This document shows positions 56,695 through 64,000 of a stretch of 64,000 nucleotides of DNA, piece by piece (the stretch's first letter is position 1; every line of letters begins with the position of its first letter). The notes beneath the pieces are model-generated. The model was not told the origin of the DNA. It searched no databases and was given only the letters and a program-made list of their open reading frames with translations. The position numbers and the translations under genes are program-made. This DNA comes from Arenimonas daejeonensis (GTDB lineage: Bacteria; Pseudomonadota; Gammaproteobacteria; Xanthomonadales; Xanthomonadaceae). The DNA lies in assembly GCF_007993735.1 (NCBI RefSeq), contig NZ_CP042453.1, positions 1,364,001 to 1,428,000 of the forward strand, in the 5' to 3' direction.

Positions 56695-57676
56695 ATGGAA
56701 GCGAACGACGACACCGCCCGCAAGGCCGCCTGGACCTCCTATTGGGCGACCGGCGGATTGCATTCGTGCATCGGCAGTTTCGCCGGCAACTACACCGGCG
56801 CCATCGGCCGGTTCTGGGCCGACGTCTTCGCTACCCTGGCGCCAGGCCAACGCGTGCTCGACCTGGCGACCGGCAACGGCGCCCTGCCGCTGATGCTGAT
56901 CGAACGCAGGGCCCAGGACGGGTTGCGGATAGATGCCGTGGACCTGGCCGAACTCTCTCCGGCCTGGTATCGGCCGGAGGTCCATGCGGGGATCCACTTC
57001 CACCCGGGCGTGGCGATGGAGGCGCTTCCGTTCGAGGCGGGCCGTTTTGATCTGGTGGTCAGCCAGTTCGGATTCGAATATGCGGACCGCGAGAAGGCCC
57101 TGCAGGAATGCCTGCGCGTGCTTGACGGGAAAGGCCAGCTTGCCCTGGTCATGCACCATGCCGGCTCGGTGCTGGTCGAGGTCGGCCGCGCGGAACTGGA
57201 GAACCAGGGGTTCCTGCTCGGCGAAAGCGGCCTTTTCCCGGCGGCGCGTGCCGTGATTCCCCTGGTTCGCCCGGGCGCGCGCCGGCGTCGACCTGCGTGG
57301 CAACAGTGAGGCCACGGCCTGTCGCGAGAACTACAACCTCGCCATGCAGGCGCTGGCCCGAAAGGCGGTCGGCAGCCGCGCGCCGGATGTCCTCAACGAG
57401 ACCCGCGATGCGATCCACGCCCTGCTGGCCCAGACCGGGACCGATGCTTCCACCTCCCTGCAGGCGCTGGAAGGCCATCGCGAGCAACTGCAGCAGGCGC
57501 AGCTGAGGACGGCGGAGCTGATCGGGCACGCCCTGGGCGAGGCGGAGGCCTCGGCCATGGTGGCGAAGCTGGAACAGGCGCGCCCGGAGGCGCAGGTCCG
57601 TTGCGAGCCGATCAGCCAGGCCGAAGGTCTGCTGGGCTGGGCCTTGCGGATGCAGCCGGCTCAGTCGGCCGGCTGA
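56695..57676 (+). CDS. SAM-dependent methyltransferase-like protein (frameshifted)
   Basis: Class I methyltransferase motif I VLDLATGNGALPLMLIERRA (about residues 53-72), acidic motif II region RIDAVDLAELSPAW, then RFDLVVSQFGFEYADREKAL. A helical C-terminus (RENYNLAMQALARKAVGSRA, then HREQLQQAQLRTAELIGHAL) lies in another frame. The crossing near G57273-57275 (one extra base) would join PLVRP to ARAGVDLRGNSEATACREN. The substrate is unknown. Its end overlaps the 3' end of the TPR-sulfotransferase gene by 16 bases, tail to tail. It follows the TonB receptor after a terminator, so it has its own promoter. Confidence 0.72.
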
Positions 57677-59469
57677 GGCGGGGAATCGAGCACCGCCAAC
57701 AGCGGCGCCAGCGCGAACGTGTAGTTTCGCCAGCGGCCGACCGATCGGGTATGCACCGGCTGCCGCACCTGCCAGCGGCTGGGTGTCTGCACACCGCGTC
57801 CACTGGCATGGAACTGCAGGCAGGCCGGGTCCCAGGGCAGGCCGACGAAGTCCACCAGCCGCCGTGCCTGGGTTTCCACATCGGACACCAGGGCCTGGTA
57901 GTCGAACTCGAGGATCGGATTGGGCAGCACCTGCTGCCAGTGCCGCATCAAACGTTCCTGCAGGTTGATGCAGTGGCCGATGCCGTCGAGGCGGGTGGCG
58001 AAACGCTCGTCGAGCGAGAAGTTCTCGCCGTAGATGGAAATCGCGATGTCGCGCGGATCGCGCCGGCACCAGACGATCCGGGCGCGCGGGAACATCAGCG
58101 CCGCCTGGCCGAGCAGGTAGTAGTTCATCGGCGACTTGTCCACCAGCCGCCGCGTCGACGCAGGCGCATGCCGGGTCGCGGCTTCGAGATACCGCGCCCT
58201 GGCCGCGGGCAGCGCATCGAGGTCCACGTGTTCGGGGATGTGCGGCCAGACCTGCGACGGCCCACCGGCCGGGGCCAAGGAGCGCACGATCAGGGCCATG
58301 TCGGGCAGTTCGCCGCAGCCCATCGCCTGGCCATGCGCGCCGAGGATCTGTTCGGTCAGCGTGGTGCCGCTGCGCGGCATGCCAACCACGAAGACCGGGC
58401 GCTCGTCGCTGCCGTCCGGGTCGCCAACATGCGCGAACAACGCGGCATCGAATACGCGCAGGCTGTGTTCGACCTGCGCCTGCAGCGACTCCAGGTCGAA
58501 GCGGCCGACGACACGCTCGCGCGCCGCGTTGGCATCGTCCCAGCTGGCCATGGCGCGGCGGAAATCACCGCGGCCGTCATGCACCTTGCCGAGCTCGTAG
58601 CCGAGCAGCGCGCGGTCGGCGTCGTTGAGCGCCGACGAAGCCTGCAGTTCGATCGCCTGCTCGACCCGGGTTTCGGAAGCCTGGCCACGCCGCAGCCCGA
58701 ACAGCCCCGCCAGGGGGTAGACCCAGCCCGGCCGGCGCTCGAGCGCGTGTTCGTAGGCTGCTTCCGCGGCATCGCGGTCGCCCCGGTCCTCCTCGGACTG
58801 GGCGAGCGCCATCCACAGGTCCGCCGATTCCGGCTGCCGCGACGCTGCTTCGGCGAACAGGTCGCGGGCCTGGTCGTGTTCGCCGACACGGCCCAGCGAT
58901 TCGCCAAGCTTGAGGATAGTGTCCACATCATCCGGCTGGCGTCGCGCCAGTTCGCGCCACAACGGCAACGCATCGACCGGATGCCCCGAGCTGAACTCCG
59001 CCCGCGCAAGCGCCTGCAGGTTGCGGGTCTGTCCGGGCGCGAGCTCGAACGCGCGCCGCAGCGGCGCCAGCGCCTGCGGACCCAGGTTCAGGCGCACCAG
59101 GGTGATGCCCAGGAAATACCAGCCGTCAGGCCATGCGGGTTGCAGCGTGGTCGTGGTGCGGAGATGCCCGAGCGCCTCGCCGAACCGGCCGTAGTGGGCG
59201 AGCAGGCAGCCCAGTTCGCAGTGCAGCTGCGCCGAGCCGGGTTCGATCGCCAGCGCCGCCTGCATGTCCGCGACGGCGGCCTGCGCCTGCCCGGCCTGGG
59301 CGTTGAGCGAGGCCAGGGCCTTGTGCACGGCCACCGATCCCGGGAACTCGGTCCGGAGACGTTGCAGCTGGAGTCCGGCAGCGGCCGCATTGCCGAGCCG
59401 CTGCAGGCGTCTGGCTTCCGCCAGTCCGGCGGCCAGGCGCGCGTCCGTGGTTGGGGGCGGCGTGTTCAT
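57661..59469 (-). CDS. Tetratricopeptide-repeat sulfotransferase
   Basis: The N-terminal 320 residues are TPR helices (AAVADMQAALAIEPGSAQLH, HYGRFGEALGHL). The C-terminal 270 residues form a PAPS-dependent sulfotransferase: 5'-phosphosulfate loop VVGMPRSGTTLTEQILGAHG, 3'-phosphate region RIVWCRRDPRDIAISIY, then FDYQALVSDVETQARRLVDF. TPR-sulfotransferases of this kind are frequent in xanthomonads and caulobacters, often near TonB receptors. The TPR part probably recognises the protein or peptide acceptor. ATG at 59469 begins MNTPPPTTDARLAAGLAEAR. It is divergent from the 2OG hydroxylase. Confidence 0.88.
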   Translation of the reverse strand: MNTPPPTTDARLAAGLAEARRLQRLGNAAAAGLQLQRLRTEFPGSVAVHKALASLNAQAGQAQAAVADMQAALAIEPGSAQLHCELGCLLAHYGRFGEALGHLRTTTTLQPAWPDGWYFLGITLVRLNLGPQALAPLRRAFELAPGQTRNLQALARAEFSSGHPVDALPLWRELARRQPDDVDTILKLGESLGRVGEHDQARDLFAEAASRQPESADLWMALAQSEEDRGDRDAAEAAYEHALERRPGWVYPLAGLFGLRRGQASETRVEQAIELQASSALNDADRALLGYELGKVHDGRGDFRRAMASWDDANAARERVVGRFDLESLQAQVEHSLRVFDAALFAHVGDPDGSDERPVFVVGMPRSGTTLTEQILGAHGQAMGCGELPDMALIVRSLAPAGGPSQVWPHIPEHVDLDALPAARARYLEAATRHAPASTRRLVDKSPMNYYLLGQAALMFPRARIVWCRRDPRDIAISIYGENFSLDERFATRLDGIGHCINLQERLMRHWQQVLPNPILEFDYQALVSDVETQARRLVDFVGLPWDPACLQFHASGRGVQTPSRWQVRQPVHTRSVGRWRNYTFALAPLLAVLDSPPQPAD

Positions 59470-59573
59470 GCGGGAGCTGGCGATGGCGGCACCCGGCGAT
59501 TGTACCTTCGCGACGGCGCGCGGGTTCCGGGGCCGGGGATAGAATGTGCGGAACCACCGCCAACGCAGCGCAC

Positions 59574-60275
59574 ATGATCAGCAACGACCTCGACTTCCGG
59601 CCCTACCGGCGACAGCTCGTCCAGCAGGGACGCGTGCAGATCCCCGATTTCCTGCAGCCCGATGCGGCGGAGCGGCTTGCCGACTGCCTGCGCCGGGAAG
59701 TGCCCTGGGTCACCGCCGAACGCGGCCTGCCCGACAGCCCACCGTGGACCGGCGAGGTCGCCCGCGAGCGCATGCCGGCCGCCTACCGGCGCGCCGCGGA
59801 AGGTTTCCATTTCGTCTACGACCGCTACCTGCTGGTGGAAGCGGCGAAAACCGGGCGCGACCCGCACCTGGTGCTGCATGCGGTGCTGCAGTTCTTCAAC
59901 AGTCCGCCCTTCCTGGATTTCATCCGAGGGTTCACCGGCGATGCGGAGCTGGCGATGGTCGGTGCCCAGGCCACGCGCTACCTGCCCGGGCAGTTCCTGC
60001 GCGCGCATGACGACCACCATGTCGACGAAGCGCGTCGTTACGCCTACGTGCTCAACCTGTCTCGCGACTGGCAGGCGGACTGGGGCGGCCTGCTGCATTT
60101 CCTGGACGAAAACGACCGGCCCATCGACAGCTTCCTGCCGCGCTTCAACTCGCTGAGCCTGTTCAAGGTGCCGGCGAAACACCATGTCGGACTGGTCGCG
60201 CCCTGGGCGCTGCAGCCGCGCCTGGCGATCACCGGCTGGTGGCATGCCGCGCCGGCCGCGTCCACCAAGGACTAG
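59574..60275 (+). CDS. 2-oxoglutarate/Fe(II)-dependent hydroxylase (prolyl hydroxylase type)
   Basis: A 233-residue dioxygenase with iron ligands H145 and D147 in FLRAHDDHHVDEARRYAYVL, a distal His at 203 or 204 (KVPAKHHVGLVAPW), and a 2OG-binding Arg in RLAITGWWH. The pattern is closest to prolyl-4-hydroxylase-like or OGFOD-type enzymes, which hydroxylate protein side chains; the target is unknown. The start at 59574 (MISNDLDFRPYRRQLVQQ) is the first residue with family character. Its stop overlaps the stop of the convergent aspartyl hydroxylase gene by four bases. Confidence 0.85.
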   Translation: MISNDLDFRPYRRQLVQQGRVQIPDFLQPDAAERLADCLRREVPWVTAERGLPDSPPWTGEVARERMPAAYRRAAEGFHFVYDRYLLVEAAKTGRDPHLVLHAVLQFFNSPPFLDFIRGFTGDAELAMVGAQATRYLPGQFLRAHDDHHVDEARRYAYVLNLSRDWQADWGGLLHFLDENDRPIDSFLPRFNSLSLFKVPAKHHVGLVAPWALQPRLAITGWWHAAPAASTKD

Positions 60276-61576
60276 AGTTCGCCCAGCGGCGCGTCCTTGC
60301 CGTACCAGGCCATGATGCCTTCCAGCGTGTGCTTGACCAGCACGCGCTCGGCGTCGGTCAGCATCGGGTGCCAGACGTCGAAGATCAGCACCACGCGCAG
60401 CTGGTCGCTGTCGTTCCAGGCGGCGTGTTCGATGGTGTCGTCGAAGATCAGCAGTTCGCCTGGCGTCCACTGCCGCACATGGTTGCCGACGCGGATGGCG
60501 CAGTCCGGCGGAATCACCAGCGGCAGGTGCACGGTCAGCCGGCAGTTGGTGGCGCCGTTGTGCGGTGGAATGCGCGTGCGCGGCTTGAGTGCCGAAAAGA
60601 ACGCGGCCGGGGCGCGATTGAGCACTTCCACCTGGGGCACGCCTTCGAGCATGGCCATGGTCGCCGGGCAGCGGGCCATGTGCTCTTCCACGCGTTTGCC
60701 GTGGTGCCAGAGGAAATAGGCGCTCCAGTCGGGATTGCGGTCGAGCGCGGCGAACTGGCCGACGGGTTCGCCGGCGCGCGTCTGCACGTAGGGGATGAAG
60801 CCGGTGCTGTCCTGCGCTAGCACCTGTTCCAGCTCGCCGCGGATCACGTCCGTGCAGGCCTCCACGGCGGGCGCCCAGGCGAAGTCCTCGCGCTCGAAGA
60901 AGGCGATGGCCGGCAGGCCGGGCACATGGAACATGGCCGGCCGCTGCAGGTAGGCCGGCTTGCGACCGAGGGAAATGTCCAGGCACTCCTCGAAGCGCTG
61001 CAGCGCGCGGCTGGAAAGCCCCTGGCGCAGCCCGGTCAGCCGCGACTCGAGGAATTCGCCCAACCCGGACTTGTTGCGCATCACGCTGGCCTGCGCCTGC
61101 GCGATCAGCGGCTGCATTTCCTGCATCTGGGCGGCCTGTGCCGGCATCAGCTGCAGGGCCGATTCGTAGGCCAGGGCCTGGTCGCGTTCGCGGCCGAGCA
61201 GGCCGTAGAGCTTGGCCTTCTCGAAGTGCGCGGCGTAGGCGCCGGGTTCGATCTTCAGGGCCCGGTCGAGTTCGGCCAGTGCGGCGGTGGGATCGCCCTG
61301 CGCGTGCAGCACACGCGCCAGGTTGGCATGGGCGATGGCCAGCGCCGGCTGGCCGCGGGTGGCGCGTTCGAACAGGCTGCGCGCCTCGCCCAGGTCGCCG
61401 CGCTGGAACGCGTTCATGCCGAAGAAGTTCAGCGCCCCCGGATGCTCCGGCGACAACACGAGCACCTGCTCCCACAGCCTGGCGCTGGCGGGTCGCTGGC
61501 CCTGGTGGGCCAGGCGCTGGGCTTCCGCCGCGAGGGCGGCGATCTTGGATTCGCGGGCGGGATCGGGACCAGTCAT
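60272..61576 (-). CDS. TPR aspartyl/asparaginyl beta-hydroxylase
   Basis: N-terminal TPRs (residues about 10-150: HPGALNFFGMNAFQRGDLGE, ALAIAHANLARVLHAQGDPT) lead to an AspH-type 2OG oxygenase domain: PHNGATNCRLTVHLPLVIP (first His and Arg), then ELLIFDDTIEHAAWNDSDQL and RVVLIFDVWHP (second His and the 2OG-binding Arg). It has 434 residues. It is predicted to hydroxylate Asp or Asn side chains of a peptide or protein. It converges with the prolyl-hydroxylase-like gene and shares the TPR-plus-enzyme plan of the nearby sulfotransferase. Confidence 0.9.
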   Translation of the reverse strand: MTGPDPARESKIAALAAEAQRLAHQGQRPASARLWEQVLVLSPEHPGALNFFGMNAFQRGDLGEARSLFERATRGQPALAIAHANLARVLHAQGDPTAALAELDRALKIEPGAYAAHFEKAKLYGLLGRERDQALAYESALQLMPAQAAQMQEMQPLIAQAQASVMRNKSGLGEFLESRLTGLRQGLSSRALQRFEECLDISLGRKPAYLQRPAMFHVPGLPAIAFFEREDFAWAPAVEACTDVIRGELEQVLAQDSTGFIPYVQTRAGEPVGQFAALDRNPDWSAYFLWHHGKRVEEHMARCPATMAMLEGVPQVEVLNRAPAAFFSALKPRTRIPPHNGATNCRLTVHLPLVIPPDCAIRVGNHVRQWTPGELLIFDDTIEHAAWNDSDQLRVVLIFDVWHPMLTDAERVLVKHTLEGIMAWYGKDAPLGEL

Positions 61577-61677
61577 CGGTGCAGCTCGGCAAGGGGAGGG
61601 TCGTGCCGAGGATCGGCCAGCGCCGGGCGGGCGCTGGCGACGATTATGGGGCCGGACCGGTCTCCCGGTTCAAGGGC

Positions 61678-63156
61678 TCAGCAGCAGCCGTGGTCGCCGA
61701 AGGCGGCGTTGCCTTCGTGCACGCCGACACCGCGGGTCAGGCCCTTCTCGCTGGCTTCGTAGTGGTCGGCGATGACGCGGGCCACGGCGGCGGTCACGCG
61801 CTTGCCGGTCGGGATGTGCAGGAACTCGTTCGGGCCGTGCGCGTTGGAATGCGGGCCCAGCACGCCGGTGATCATGAACTGCGCGCCGGGGAACTTCTCG
61901 CCCAGCATGCCCATGAACGGGATGGTGCCGCCTTCGCCCATGTACATGGCCGGGGCGCCGAAGAAATCGCGGCTGGCGGTGTCGATGGCGTGTTCCAGCC
62001 ACGGCGCCAGTGCGGGCGCGTTCCAGCCGGTCGAGGCCTTCTCCAGCTCCACCTCGACCTTGCAGCCGTTGGGCGGGTTGGCTTCCAGCACGCGCTTGAG
62101 GACCTCGCCGGCCTTCTTCGGCTCCAGCGTCGGCGGCAGGCGCAGGCTCAGCTTCACCGCGGTGTGCGGGCGCAGCACGTTGCCGGCACTCGACAGCGGC
62201 GGCATGCCGTCCACGCCGGTGATCGACAGTGCGGGGCGCCAGGTGCGGTTGAGCACCAGTTCGGACAGGTCGGTGTTCATCGGCGTCATGCCCGGCAGGA
62301 ACGGGAACTTGTCCCAGATCTCGCTGCCCAGCACTTCGGCGGCGCGGCCGGCCTGGGCCAGGCGCTGTTCGGGGATGTCCACGTACAGGTCCTCGACCAG
62401 GATCTTGCCGGTCACCTCGTCCTCGAGCCGCGACAGCAGCTGGCGCAGCACGCGGAAGCTGGACGGCACGATGCCGGAGGCGTCGCCGCTGTGCACGCCC
62501 TCGCTGAGCACGCTCACCTTGAGGTTGCCGCCGGCCAGGCCGCGCAGCGAGGTTGTGCACCAGAGCTGGTCGTAGTTGGCGCAGCCCGAATCCAGGCACA
62601 CGACCAGGGACGGCTTGCCGATGCGGTCGGCCAGATGGTCGACGTAGTAGGGCAGGTCGTAGCTGCCCGATTCCTCGCAGGCCTCGATCAGGATCACGCA
62701 GCGGCTGTGCGGCTTGCCCTGTTCCTTCAGCGCGCGGATGGCGGTGAGCGAGCCGAACAGCGCGTAGCCGTCGTCGGCGCCGCCGCGGCCATACAACTTG
62801 TCGCCCTTGATCACCGGCTTCCACGGGCCGAGGTCGTCGGCCCAGCCGGTCATCTCGGGCTGCTTGTCCAGGTGGCCGTAGAGCAGCACGCAGTCGTCGC
62901 CTTCGCCCGGTACTTCGATGTAGAGCAGCGGCGTGCGGCCTTCCAGCGTCACCACCTCGACCGACATGCCGGGGATCGGCTGCGCCTTCGCCCAGGCCTC
63001 GAACTGGCGCACGGCCGCGTCCATGTAGCCGTTCTCGCGCCACTTGGCGTCGAACATCGGCGATTTGTTCGGGATGCGGATGTATTCGACCAGCTGCGGG
63101 ACGATGTCGCCGTCCCAGGCGTCGGCGATGAAGCGGTCGGTCTTGGCGGTATCCAT
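61678..63156 (-). CDS. M20-family dipeptidase/metallopeptidase
   Basis: A 492-residue co-catalytic zinc peptidase. Motifs: VLLYGHLDKQPEMTGWADDL (first zinc His and catalytic Asp), KLYGRGGADDGYALFGSLTA (bridging Asp), LIEACEESGSYDLPYYVD (Glu base and ligand), and a late His in GPHSNAHGPNEFLHIPTGK. The sequence resembles cytosolic non-specific dipeptidases (CNDP/PepV-like). It could process imported peptides if the nearby TonB receptor carries them (inference). ATG at 63156 begins MDTAKTDRFIADAWDG. Confidence 0.92.
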   Translation of the reverse strand: MDTAKTDRFIADAWDGDIVPQLVEYIRIPNKSPMFDAKWRENGYMDAAVRQFEAWAKAQPIPGMSVEVVTLEGRTPLLYIEVPGEGDDCVLLYGHLDKQPEMTGWADDLGPWKPVIKGDKLYGRGGADDGYALFGSLTAIRALKEQGKPHSRCVILIEACEESGSYDLPYYVDHLADRIGKPSLVVCLDSGCANYDQLWCTTSLRGLAGGNLKVSVLSEGVHSGDASGIVPSSFRVLRQLLSRLEDEVTGKILVEDLYVDIPEQRLAQAGRAAEVLGSEIWDKFPFLPGMTPMNTDLSELVLNRTWRPALSITGVDGMPPLSSAGNVLRPHTAVKLSLRLPPTLEPKKAGEVLKRVLEANPPNGCKVEVELEKASTGWNAPALAPWLEHAIDTASRDFFGAPAMYMGEGGTIPFMGMLGEKFPGAQFMITGVLGPHSNAHGPNEFLHIPTGKRVTAAVARVIADHYEASEKGLTRGVGVHEGNAAFGDHGCC

Positions 63157-63376
63157 GGAATGTCCTTCGAAAAGCCAGGACGGGGATTTTACCCCCTTCG
63201 GCGGGGCCGCCGCGCCTGCGGGTAGGAAAGCGCCGACAGGCCGGCCTTCACGTTTCCCAGCCCGGCGGCCGGGAAACGGCGATGGGCCGCGGGACGGCGC
63301 TTCCAGAGACTGGCCACACCGCCGCGGTGTGCGCCGCGGGGTCCGAACTTACCGCCAACCCGAGAGAGGAACTGCC

Positions 63377-63724
63377 ATGAAGAAGTCCATTCCGCTGCTG
63401 TCCCTGTTGTTCTCCGCCCTGCTGGCCGGTGGCGCCTTCGCCGCCGACGAGAAGGTGAACATCAACACCGCCGACGCCGCCACGCTCGACCGTGTGCTCG
63501 ACGGCGTCGGCCCGAGCAAGGCCGAGGCCATCGTCGCGCACCGCGAGCAGCACGGCGCCTTCCGCAGCGCCGACGAACTGTCGGAGGTCAAGGGCATCGG
63601 CCTGGCCACCATCGAGCAGAACCGCGACCGCATCTCGGTCGGCGGCGGCGCCCCGGCCGCCCGTCCGGTGGCGGCCGGGGCCGCGGCCAGGGCCAAAGCG
63701 GAGCCCGCACCGGCCTCGAACTGA
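63377..63724 (+). CDS. ComEA-like helix-hairpin-helix protein
   Basis: Signal peptide MKKSIPLLSLLFSALLAGGA then one (HhH)2 domain: VNINTADAATLDRVLDGVGP, AEAIVAHREQHGAFRSADEL and VKGIGLATIEQNRDRISVGG. An Ala/Pro tail follows. It has 115 residues. The domain binds double-stranded DNA non-specifically; ComEA homologues act in periplasmic DNA uptake, but no other competence genes are in view. The start at 63377 has GAGAGGA upstream. Confidence 0.9.
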   Translation: MKKSIPLLSLLFSALLAGGAFAADEKVNINTADAATLDRVLDGVGPSKAEAIVAHREQHGAFRSADELSEVKGIGLATIEQNRDRISVGGGAPAARPVAAGAAARAKAEPAPASN

Positions 63725-63740
63725 TTCCTGGTGGCTCTTC

Positions 63741-63768
63741 GGCCCGGCTCCGGCCGGGCCTTCTTTCC
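63741..63768 (+). terminator. Terminator after the ComEA-like gene
   Basis: GGCCCGGC-tccg-GCCGGGCC followed by TTCTTTCC. Confidence 0.75.
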
Positions 63769-63786
63769 GAATATTTCGAGGCGCGC

Positions 63787-64000
63787 ATGTCCGCGATCCT
63801 GTCCCCGCCCGATCGTCCCGCGCGTGGCCATCGCGCGAAACGCCTGGTACAGCCCGCCACGCCGGGGCAGACGCACGTGGTCACCGTGGCCACGCTCTAC
63901 CGGCGTGCCGTGTTCGTGGACGACGAGGCCGCGCGCGCGGTCTGCCGCGTGCACACGGCGGCCTGGCCCTGGCGCGATGCCAGCCTGCTGGCCTGGGTGT
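63787..64000 (+). CDS. REP-associated tyrosine transposase (RAYT), 3' truncated by the window
   Basis: Only the first 71 codons are visible: RGHRAKRLVQPATPGQTHVV, then TVATLYRRAVFVDDEAARAV and DASLLAWV, where members of the Y1/IS200-like RAYT family continue to the HUH motif (MPDHWH). The match rests on the N-terminal pattern LxxPxxxxHVVxxxxxRR. RAYTs are single-copy domesticated transposases that act on REP palindromes. REP-like inverted repeats occur at 25.2 and 38.6 kb. The catalytic part lies outside the window, so intactness cannot be judged. Confidence 0.75.
   Translation, partial: MSAILSPPDRPARGHRAKRLVQPATPGQTHVVTVATLYRRAVFVDDEAARAVCRVHTAAWPWRDASLLAWV

Overview
The window is GC-rich chromosomal DNA from a gammaproteobacterium, most likely of the Xanthomonadaceae/Lysobacteraceae (Lysobacter, Luteimonas or a relative). 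The basis is inference from gene content: two large TonB-dependent receptors, a lysine/alanine-repeat histone H1-like protein, LemA next to an M48 protease, GTP-type PEP carboxykinase, an OlsF-like bifunctional acyltransferase, a RAYT transposase and abundant short palindromic repeats. No rRNA, tRNA or CRISPR array was seen.

Layout. 1-3.7 kb: the 3' part of a nuclease/ATPase gene of a restriction-type defence system, and two small converging genes, in lower-GC DNA. 4-11.2 kb: an accessory region with an AraC regulator, a DUF6933 protein, a hipBA toxin-antitoxin pair with three evenly spaced operators, an SDR enzyme, a 43-bp tandem repeat, an MNT-type nucleotidyltransferase with a truncated HEPN partner, a RelE/HigB-like toxin-antitoxin pair between direct repeats, and a GSU2403-family nucleotidyltransferase. 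11.2-24 kb: housekeeping genes (metK, an OmpA lipoprotein, an OlsF-like acyltransferase, dusB, a nucleoside transporter with a ribokinase, a diguanylate cyclase, a GDT1 transporter), interrupted by an AT-richer orphan PD-(D/E)XK-like gene at 17 kb. 22.7-25.2 kb: an ECF sigma/membrane protein/PDZ protein operon.

25.4-31.8 kb is an iron-uptake region: a TonB receptor and an ABC binding protein plus permease, each behind a Fur-box-like site, with stomatin/NfeD genes between. 31.8-33.4 kb carries gcvT-gcvH, followed by the histone-like gene with a long leader, a serine beta-lactamase-like protein and lemA-M48. 38.7-48.8 kb is redox and lipid metabolism: a GMC oxidoreductase, an MFS-like carrier, the glutathione-dependent formaldehyde pathway (adhC, fghA), fadE, and an alpha/beta hydrolase divergent from a TetR regulator. 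Then come pckG, an HDAC-like deacylase and a second ECF sigma/anti-sigma operon with a DUF4097 protein. 54-61.6 kb holds a TonB receptor followed by a methyltransferase-like protein, a TPR-sulfotransferase, a 2OG-Fe(II) hydroxylase and a TPR-aspartyl hydroxylase, a possible modification neighbourhood. An M20 peptidase, a ComEA-like protein and the start of a RAYT transposase close the window.

Caution: at least 15 genes or gene ends are broken by single-base shifts, nearly all in short homopolymers and mostly deletions. They hit housekeeping genes such as gcvH as well as accessory ones, so residual sequencing error is more likely than gene decay. Interrupted genes are annotated over their inferred full span.
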